Both the position numbers and the translations under genes were made by a program. From assembly GCA_000985875.1 (NCBI GenBank), contig CCRI01000008.1, positions 1 to 64,000 of the forward strand: a stretch of 64,000 bases of DNA. Reading direction: 5' to 3'. This DNA is from Neorhizobium galegae bv. officinalis (GTDB taxonomy: Bacteria; Pseudomonadota; Alphaproteobacteria; Rhizobiales; Rhizobiaceae). This document shows, in pieces, positions 58,834 through 64,000 of this stretch. The notes below the pieces were generated by a model that was not told where the DNA came from, did no database searches, and worked only from the letters and a program-made list of their open reading frames with translations. Every line of letters starts with the position of its first letter. Positions within the stretch are counted from its first letter, which is position 1.

Positions 58834-59849
58834 GCGGCCTCCTTCTGAGCGGCGGCGGCTTGCCCGCCGAGCGCTGCAATCATCCGGCGCGAGACATCGG
58901 CCGGGTCTTTCGAAATCATGATGGCGGCCTTTTCTTCGACGGGCAGACCCGATGCATAGCGGTCGAGATACCAGCCGAGCTGTTTTCGCGCATGGCGCAG
59001 GCCGGCCTCGCGGCCGTAGAGTTCCAGCATCGCTTCATAGTGTTCGACGACCAGATCGGCGATCTCGGCCTGCGTCGGCGCGGCGTGGCCGGCAAGCCAG
59101 CCGACATGCCAGGGACGCCCCTGAGCACCGCGCCCGACCATGACCGCATCGGCCCCGGAGCGCGAAAGGATAGCTTGAGCGTCCTCGGGCGATTCGACGT
59201 CGCCATTGGCGATCAGCGGGATGGAGATCGCGTCGCGCACCGCGCGAATCGCATCCCAGTTCGCCCTGCCCTCGTAGAACTGCATGCGGGTGCGGCCGTG
59301 GATCGTCACCAACTGGATGCCTGCCTGTTCCGCCCGGCGGGCGATCTCCGGCGCATTGATGGAATTTTCGTCCCAGCCGAGCCGCATCTTCAGGGTCACG
59401 GGCACGCTGACGGCGTTGACCGTCGCCTCGATCATGGACAGGGCGTGGTCCGGATCGCGCATCAGCGCGGAGCCCGAATAACCGCCCGTCACCTTCTTGG
59501 CCGGACACCCCATGTTGATGTCGATGATGTCGGCGCCGTTATCGGCGGCGATTTTCGCGGCTTGCGCCATCGGCTGCGCCTCGCGGCCGGCGAGCTGCAC
59601 CACGTGCGGCGAAATCCCGGCGCCCTTGAGCCGCGCCCATGATTCGCCTCGGTTCAGAATCAGCTCGCCGCTGGCAACCATTTCCGTTACGACCAGCCCG
59701 GCTCCATAACGCCAGGCAAGCTGCCGGAACGGCAGATCGGTGACGCCGGACATCGGCGCCAGGACCACCCGGTTGCGAATGGCGACAGGCCCGATCTGAA
59801 AAGGCTGGGCAAGATCTTGAGAACTCAAATGATGATCTTTCGGGCACAT
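58830..59849 (-). CDS. dusB: tRNA-dihydrouridine synthase DusB (NifR3)
   Basis: 339 residues from ATG 59849. FMN TIM barrel with [37 protein letters not shown] (catalytic Cys), [33 protein letters not shown] and [11 protein letters not shown]. Reduces uridine in the D-loop of tRNAs. No Shine-Dalgarno precedes ATG 59849; an internal TTG at 59828 is possible. The gene name nifR3 comes from this ntrBC linkage. Confidence 0.95.
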   Translation of the reverse strand: MCPKDHHLSSQDLAQPFQIGPVAIRNRVVLAPMSGVTDLPFRQLAWRYGAGLVVTEMVASGELILNRGESWARLKGAGISPHVVQLAGREAQPMAQAAKIAADNGADIIDINMGCPAKKVTGGYSGSALMRDPDHALSMIEATVNAVSVPVTLKMRLGWDENSINAPEIARRAEQAGIQLVTIHGRTRMQFYEGRANWDAIRAVRDAISIPLIANGDVESPEDAQAILSRSGADAVMVGRGAQGRPWHVGWLAGHAAPTQAEIADLVVEHYEAMLELYGREAGLRHARKQLGWYLDRYASGLPVEEKAAIMISKDPADVSRRMIAALGGQAAAAQKEAA

Positions 59850-59864
59850 GAGATTGTTGCACTA

Positions 59865-59893
59865 TTTTTATTCAGGTCTCGGGCGTTTGCCAA
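59865..59893 (-). promoter_or_regulatory. Candidate sigma-70 promoter of dusB-ntrB-ntrC
   Basis: Minus strand: TTGGCA (59893-59888), 17-base spacer, TAAAAA (59870-59865). Transcription would start near 59858, only about nine bases before the dusB ATG, so the mRNA would be nearly leaderless. Confidence 0.4.
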
Positions 59894-60007
59894 GAGCAAT
59901 TCCGGAACTGCGTTATTTTTGAGCGGCATGCTGGAATTCAGGCTTTTGGTCCTATAGTTCTGCGCCTGTCAATCCAAAACGAATTACGGGTCGGGGACGA
60001 CAAAGCC

Positions 60008-61228
60008 ATGACAATCGGTCCCAAGACAATCGGTATCGTCATCGTCGCCGCAGGCCGCGGGGAACGGGCCGGTTCCCCTGAGGACGGCCCCAAACAGTAC
60101 AGGCGGATCGGGAGCAAGCCGGTCATCGCCCATACGCTCGAACGATTTCTGACCTGGCCCCGCAGCGGCCCGATCGTCGTTGTCATCCATCCGGACGACG
60201 AGGCGCTGTTCGCGGCGGCAACCGTCGGCGTCAAGGGAGCGGCGGGCGTGATCACCACGTTCGGCGGCGAAACACGGCAGCGCTCGGTCTACGAAGGCCT
60301 GCGCGCCCTCTCTGGCACCGAGGCGACCCATGTGATGATCCACGACGCGGCGCGGCCCTTTATCGACCACGGCGTGCTCGAGCGGGTGGCGCGGGCGCTC
60401 GACGAGGGGCAGGACGGCGTGCTGCCGGCCGTTCCCGTCAGCGACACGCTGAAGCGCGGCGGTTCCGACGGACTGGTGCACGAAACCGTACCGCGCGCCG
60501 GGCTTTATGCCGCGCAGACGCCGCAGAGCTTTGTCCTCTCCGAAATCCGCACCGCCCATGAAAAGGCGGCGGCACTGCGCCGCGAGGATTTCACCGACGA
60601 CGCCTCGATTGCCGAATGGGCCGGCCTGCCGGTCACACTGGTGGAAGGATCGGTCGACAATATCAAACTCACCGTGAAGCGGGATATCGCCATGGCCGAC
60701 GAAAAACTCTCGCAGACCCGCTCCTCGGCCGCGCTTCCCGATGTTCGCACCGGCAACGGCTATGACGTGCACCAGCTGGAACCCGGCGACGGCGTGACGC
60801 TCTGCGGTGTGTTCATTCCGCACGACCAGAAGCTCAGCGGCCATTCCGATGCCGACGTCGCGTTGCACGCCTTGACCGACGCGCTGCTCGCCACCTGCGG
60901 CGCCGGCGATATCGGCGACCATTTCCCCCCCTCCGACATGCAGTGGCGCGGGGCGGCGTCGAAGATCTTTCTCGACCATGCGGCAAAGATCGTCCGCGAG
61001 CATGGCGGCACGATCATGAACGCGGATATTTCGCTGATCGCCGAAGCACCGAAGATCGCCCCGCACCGCCAGGCAATGCGCGAAAACCTTTCGGACATCC
61101 TCGGCATTTCGCTCGACCGCTGCTCGGTGAAAGCGACCACCAACGAGAAGATCGGCTTTGTCGGCCGTCGCGAGGGCATCGCCGCGATCGCCACGGCGAC
61201 GGTGGTCTATCGCGGAGACGCCGCGTGA
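60008..61228 (+). CDS. ispDF: Bifunctional IspDF (MEP cytidylyltransferase / MEcPP synthase)
   Basis: 406 residues. IspD half (1-~235): [43 protein letters not shown] and [15 protein letters not shown]. IspF half (~240-406): [12 protein letters not shown] (zinc Asp/His), [26 protein letters not shown] and [22 protein letters not shown]-like end. Catalyses steps 3 and 5 of the MEP isoprenoid pathway; the fused form is common in alphaproteobacteria. TGAG overlap with cinA. Confidence 0.95.
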   Translation: MTIGPKTIGIVIVAAGRGERAGSPEDGPKQYRRIGSKPVIAHTLERFLTWPRSGPIVVVIHPDDEALFAAATVGVKGAAGVITTFGGETRQRSVYEGLRALSGTEATHVMIHDAARPFIDHGVLERVARALDEGQDGVLPAVPVSDTLKRGGSDGLVHETVPRAGLYAAQTPQSFVLSEIRTAHEKAAALRREDFTDDASIAEWAGLPVTLVEGSVDNIKLTVKRDIAMADEKLSQTRSSAALPDVRTGNGYDVHQLEPGDGVTLCGVFIPHDQKLSGHSDADVALHALTDALLATCGAGDIGDHFPPSDMQWRGAASKIFLDHAAKIVREHGGTIMNADISLIAEAPKIAPHRQAMRENLSDILGISLDRCSVKATTNEKIGFVGRREGIAAIATATVVYRGDAA

Positions 61229-61722
61229 GCCTGTTTCCCGCCGATATCGAGGACCAAGCCAGGCGGATCATCATGGATTTTACCGCGCGCGGGTTGATGG
61301 CCGCGACTGCCGAATCCTGCACCGGCGGGCTGATCGCCGGGGCGCTGACGGAGATCTCGGGGTCGTCGGCCGTCGTCGACCGCGGTTTCGTCACCTATAC
61401 GAACCAGGCGAAGATGGACATGCTCGGGGTGTCGGATGCCACGCTGGCGACGCATGGCGCGGTTTCCAAGGAAACGGCGCTGCAGATGGTGCATGGCGCG
61501 CTTTATCGCTCAAAGGGGGCCGTGGCTGTAGCCGTGACTGGTATTGCAGGTCCCGGCGGTGGATCGGCAGACAAGCCGGTCGGGCTTGTGCATCTGGCCG
61601 CGAAGAGCCGCGCCGGAAAGCTCCTGCACCGGGAAATGCGCTACGGCGATATCGGCCGGACGGAAGTCAGGCTCGCGACCGTGCGGACCGCGCTGGAAAT
61701 GCTGGCCGAAGCTGCAACCTGA
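61225..61722 (+). CDS. CinA C-terminal-type nicotinamide-nucleotide amidohydrolase (PncC)
   Basis: 165 residues from GTG 61225, whose G-T-G-A overlaps the ispDF stop. [59 protein letters not shown] and [19 protein letters not shown] are the PncC domain signature with the catalytic Ser and Lys region. Deamidates nicotinamide mononucleotide. The N-terminal ADP-ribose-binding part of full CinA is absent. Confidence 0.92.
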   Translation: MSLFPADIEDQARRIIMDFTARGLMAATAESCTGGLIAGALTEISGSSAVVDRGFVTYTNQAKMDMLGVSDATLATHGAVSKETALQMVHGALYRSKGAVAVAVTGIAGPGGGSADKPVGLVHLAAKSRAGKLLHREMRYGDIGRTEVRLATVRTALEMLAEAAT

Positions 61723-61758
61723 CCGAGGTTCCGGCCGCAGACTGACTAGGCATTCCGA

Positions 61759-62586
61759 TCAAGGATCTGGGCAGAGCGCAGCGACATCCGGCCCGAAATC
61801 TTCCGCGCTGACCTTCTCACGGTCCCACCATGTCTTGCCGTCTTTCATGAAAGTGGTCGCCATCCACTGATCCATCGTTTCGCGCAGCTTCGTCGCCGCC
61901 GCCTGGAACTTGGGGCTTGCCCGAACCTCCTCGAAACATTTCACCACCTTTGGCTGAGAGGGCAGCGCGCGCGTGACGTAAAGCATGTGAAAATCCAGGC
62001 TGCTCAGCGCCTCGCCGGTTTCGACCGCGGCTACCTTTGCCGCATCGGCTGCCGAGAGATCGATATCCAGGGTCTCGATATGGACGCGTTCGCCGGGCTT
62101 GCGACCGGGAATGCTGAACTGGTCACCATCGACGCCATAGCTGCGGCTGACGATGTCGATGTCCTGAAGTTTCGACGAGACGATGCCGGTGGTCGCGAAT
62201 GCCAACAGAGAGGTCTTCGGATCGGACTTGGGAAACTTTTCAGTCTGCCTGATCTGAGCGACCTTGCCGACCGGCAGGGAGCCTGGCTCGGGCTCATGGG
62301 TCAGGCGCACATTCAGGAAGATTTCGAATTGCGCGATGCGGCGCGGAAACATTTCCCGATCGACGAAAACACCCATGGCTGGCGTGGCGGCGTCTTCCGA
62401 ATGCACAACGAACTTGAGCTCCGGCGACAGCCAGTATGCCCCGCTGATCGCCTTGCCGTCCTTGTCCGAGACGATCACATAGGTACCGGGCTGGCGAAGC
62501 TTCGAGAGATCGGCTGCAACGGCGGGCATCGCCAGGAGTACGGCCGGAAACACCGGCCACATCATGCGTGAGAGATGTCCTGCCAT
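61759..62586 (-). CDS. Secreted hypothetical protein
   Basis: 275 residues from ATG 62586 (GGAGG five bases upstream). Signal peptide about 1-24 (MWPVFPAVLLAMPAVAA). Mature part begins LSKLRQPGTYVIVSDKDGKAISGAYWLSPELKFVVHSEDA and ends DGKTWWDREKVSAEDFGPDVAALC. No recognised family. Envelope protein, perhaps periplasmic; convergent with the cinA gene and upstream of nothing obvious. Confidence 0.65.
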   Translation of the reverse strand: MAGHLSRMMWPVFPAVLLAMPAVAADLSKLRQPGTYVIVSDKDGKAISGAYWLSPELKFVVHSEDAATPAMGVFVDREMFPRRIAQFEIFLNVRLTHEPEPGSLPVGKVAQIRQTEKFPKSDPKTSLLAFATTGIVSSKLQDIDIVSRSYGVDGDQFSIPGRKPGERVHIETLDIDLSAADAAKVAAVETGEALSSLDFHMLYVTRALPSQPKVVKCFEEVRASPKFQAAATKLRETMDQWMATTFMKDGKTWWDREKVSAEDFGPDVAALCPDP

Positions 62587-62665
62587 GCCAGCCTCCCCTG
62601 CGGTGAGGAGACTATCCGCCAGAGCGAGGCGGTTCGCAAGAGCGGGTGCTATTTCGGCAAGCGGG

Positions 62666-63133
62666 TCAGGTGTAGATCTTGTCGGCCCTTGTTTCGAAGG
62701 CTTCCGCGAACATGCGGAAGGCGCGGTCGAACATCGAGCCCATCAGGGCGCCGAGGATCATGCTCTTGAACTCGTAGTCGATGTAGAAATGCACGATGCA
62801 CCCCTCCGGGCCGGCATTCGGCGAGCCGTCGGCCGCCGGCTCGAAGCTCCAGCGGTTGTCGAGATATTTGAACGGGCCCTCGATATATTTGACGTCGATG
62901 ATCCGCTCGGCGGGATTGAGCAGGACCTGGGTGGTGAAGGTCTCGCGGATCGCCTTGTAGCCGACCGTCATATCGGCCACGAGCAGCGTCTTGCCGTCGC
63001 GCTCCTTGGAGGAACGTACGGTCAGCGCTTCGCAGAGCGGGAGGAATTGCGGATATTTTTCGACATCGGCAACGAGCGCGTACATCTTTTCAGCGCTGTG
63101 CTTGACGGGACGGCGGATTTCGAACTTTGGCAT
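62666..63133 (-). CDS. RatA/COQ10-type START-domain protein
   Basis: 155 residues. FEIRRPVKHSAEKMYALVADVEKYPQFLPLCEALTV, DMTVGYKAIRETFTTQVLLNP and LDNRWSFEPA match the polyketide-cyclase/COQ10 family, to which E. coli RatA belongs. In alphaproteobacteria it more likely assists ubiquinone handling than toxin action. In many rhizobia it lies near lipA. About 9 bases after the P-loop kinase gene. Confidence 0.9.
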   Translation of the reverse strand: MPKFEIRRPVKHSAEKMYALVADVEKYPQFLPLCEALTVRSSKERDGKTLLVADMTVGYKAIRETFTTQVLLNPAERIIDVKYIEGPFKYLDNRWSFEPAADGSPNAGPEGCIVHFYIDYEFKSMILGALMGSMFDRAFRMFAEAFETRADKIYT

Positions 63134-63142
63134 GATTCCGAG

Positions 63143-63736
63143 TTAAGCGTCCGCTCCGACAAGATCAAGGAGATCGCGCATCTCGGACCTCGATTTCAAC
63201 ATCAGAACGGGCTTTCCAGCTGCTTGCGCAGCCAACCCCGCAAGCACGCGCGGTCCATAAACCTTCTCCCAGGTCCACACGAACCGGAAGAACTGCCACT
63301 CCATCTTCTCCACGCAACCGGGTGCCATTTCCGGGCGGGTGCGGCCCCTGTTGGTGATCCAGCGGCTTACGATTCCCCAGATGCACAGCCAACGCGGCAT
63401 GCGCACCCAAATGACGAGGTCGGCACGCGGAACCCGAATGTCGAAAGTGGAGGTATTGGTGCCGTCCATGATCCAGCGTTCACCGGCGGCAAACTCGGCG
63501 AGGAGTCGATGCTGTTCCTGCCTTTCACGCTGCACCCAGCCGGGCAGCCAGAGCACGTCCCGGTCGATCGAGATGTAAGCAAGCCCGAAACGGCGGGCGA
63601 TCTTCTGCGATAGCGTCGATTTACCGCCGCCGGAACAGCCGATGACCAGAATTCGATCGGCCCCGCGGATCTTGTCTGCCGCTTCGGCAATTCCCACGTA
63701 ACGGATCGCATTCACGCCAGATTCCATGTCCATCAT
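63143..63736 (-). CDS. P-loop kinase-like protein (AAA/FlaR-type)
   Basis: 197 residues from ATG 63736; ATG 63733, six bases from GGAG, and ATG 63727 are alternatives. Walker A VIGCSGGGKSTLSQKIA, then ISIDRDVLWLPGWVQRER, a DGTNTSTFDIRVPRADLVIWVRMPRW LID-like region and a Trp-rich C-terminal half. Resembles topology-modulation/adenylate-kinase-like proteins. Substrate unknown. Leftward, followed by the RatA-like gene. Confidence 0.82.
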   Translation of the reverse strand: MMDMESGVNAIRYVGIAEAADKIRGADRILVIGCSGGGKSTLSQKIARRFGLAYISIDRDVLWLPGWVQRERQEQHRLLAEFAAGERWIMDGTNTSTFDIRVPRADLVIWVRMPRWLCIWGIVSRWITNRGRTRPEMAPGCVEKMEWQFFRFVWTWEKVYGPRVLAGLAAQAAGKPVLMLKSRSEMRDLLDLVGADA

Positions 63737-63805
63737 GCTCTCCCGTGAATCAGGCTCTCGGCATCGTGATCGGCGGTAACAGCCAATGACGACAGGAGGA
63801 TTTCA

Positions 63806-63850
63806 ATGTCAGGCAGACGGCGCTATAGAGGCCGCCGAATGCGATCGTGA
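63806..63850 (+). CDS. Small ORF, 14-residue arginine-rich peptide
   Basis: AGGAGGA (63794-63800) lies 5 bases from ATG 63806, one of the best ribosome-binding sites in the window, followed by MSGRRRYRGRRMRS and TGA. Eight of 14 residues are basic. Could be a leader peptide, a small basic protein, or chance; no family known. Confidence 0.3.
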   Translation: MSGRRRYRGRRMRS

Positions 63851-64000
63851 CAGGGCGTTAACTCGAACGTCGGAGTGACCGGCTCAACCACCGGTTATCT
63901 GTTGATGTCAGATGGCATTCAGATTAATAAGATTTAATGTAGCATCCATCCGGTTGTAGTGATCAGAGTCGCAAGCAAGCGTACAATTGGTATAATCAAC
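63851..64000. other. AT-rich window end
   Basis: No gene recognised in the last 150 bases. AATAAGATTTAATG and other AT-rich motifs suggest a promoter for a gene beyond the window. Confidence 0.35.

Overview
The window is high-GC chromosomal DNA from an alphaproteobacterium, most likely Rhizobiaceae (Rhizobium/Agrobacterium/Ensifer-like). The right half carries the core block dusB(nifR3)-ntrB-ntrC-ntrY-ntrX-trkA-dat-hfq-hflX with a fused ispDF next to it. The window also has an alphaproteobacterial Usg protein, a DUF1289 + retropepsin pair, a cysG-DUF2849-cysI-DUF934 sulfite reductase operon, and short palindromic repeats of the kind scattered through rhizobial genomes. No rRNA, tRNA or CRISPR array was seen.

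Layout. 1-7.3 kb: 5' end of an outer-membrane (OmpA-like) gene, a polar amino-acid ABC importer (binding protein and two permeases, no ATPase in view), usg, a TPR-methyltransferase, a DinB/CopD-like pair, a 3-hydroxyisobutyrate dehydrogenase-type reductase and an AlkD-like repair protein. 7.3-12 kb: a leftward group (AraC, SnoaL-like, Lrp, uracil-DNA glycosylase-like, thermonuclease) and a membrane histidine kinase. 12-16 kb: a ParE-type toxin-antitoxin pair, dgkA, divergent cobT/cobS, DUF1289 and an aspartic protease. 16-21 kb: AraC regulator facing an MFS exporter, a YadG/YadH-type ABC exporter, a TauE/SafE permease, and an intergenic sRNA candidate with anti-Shine-Dalgarno motifs. 21-32 kb: MmcQ/YjbR, an extensin-like lipoprotein, a flavodoxin-fold oxidoreductase that looks frameshifted, a chemoreceptor, a thioesterase, a DUF1800/DUF1501 pair and a GGDEF-EAL protein.

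32-39 kb is the accessory patch. A 1040-residue UvrB has three repeat-derived insertions in its C-terminal tail. It is followed by an AT-rich AIPR-family gene (predicted abortive phage infection), which stands out from the GC-rich surroundings and lies between copies of one palindromic repeat. Next come a DUF3828 protein and about 850 bases of nested inverted repeats without a gene.

39-48 kb: assimilatory sulfite reduction (ferredoxin-NADP reductase, CysI-type reductase, CysG), a deaminase, MazG, an IS5-family transposase remnant, an orphan hypothetical gene and an acyltransferase. 48-60 kb: GTPase HflX, RNA chaperone Hfq, D-amino acid aminotransferase, TrkA, and the nitrogen two-component systems NtrYX and NtrBC with DusB. 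60-64 kb: IspDF, CinA-type amidohydrolase, a secreted hypothetical, RatA/COQ10, a P-loop kinase-like protein and a 14-residue arginine-rich small ORF.

Functional themes are nitrogen and sulfur assimilation control, cobalamin assembly, DNA repair and import/export. The most likely defence function is the single AIPR gene. Start codons were chosen by Shine-Dalgarno spacing; product calls come from recognising sequence motifs, without database searches.
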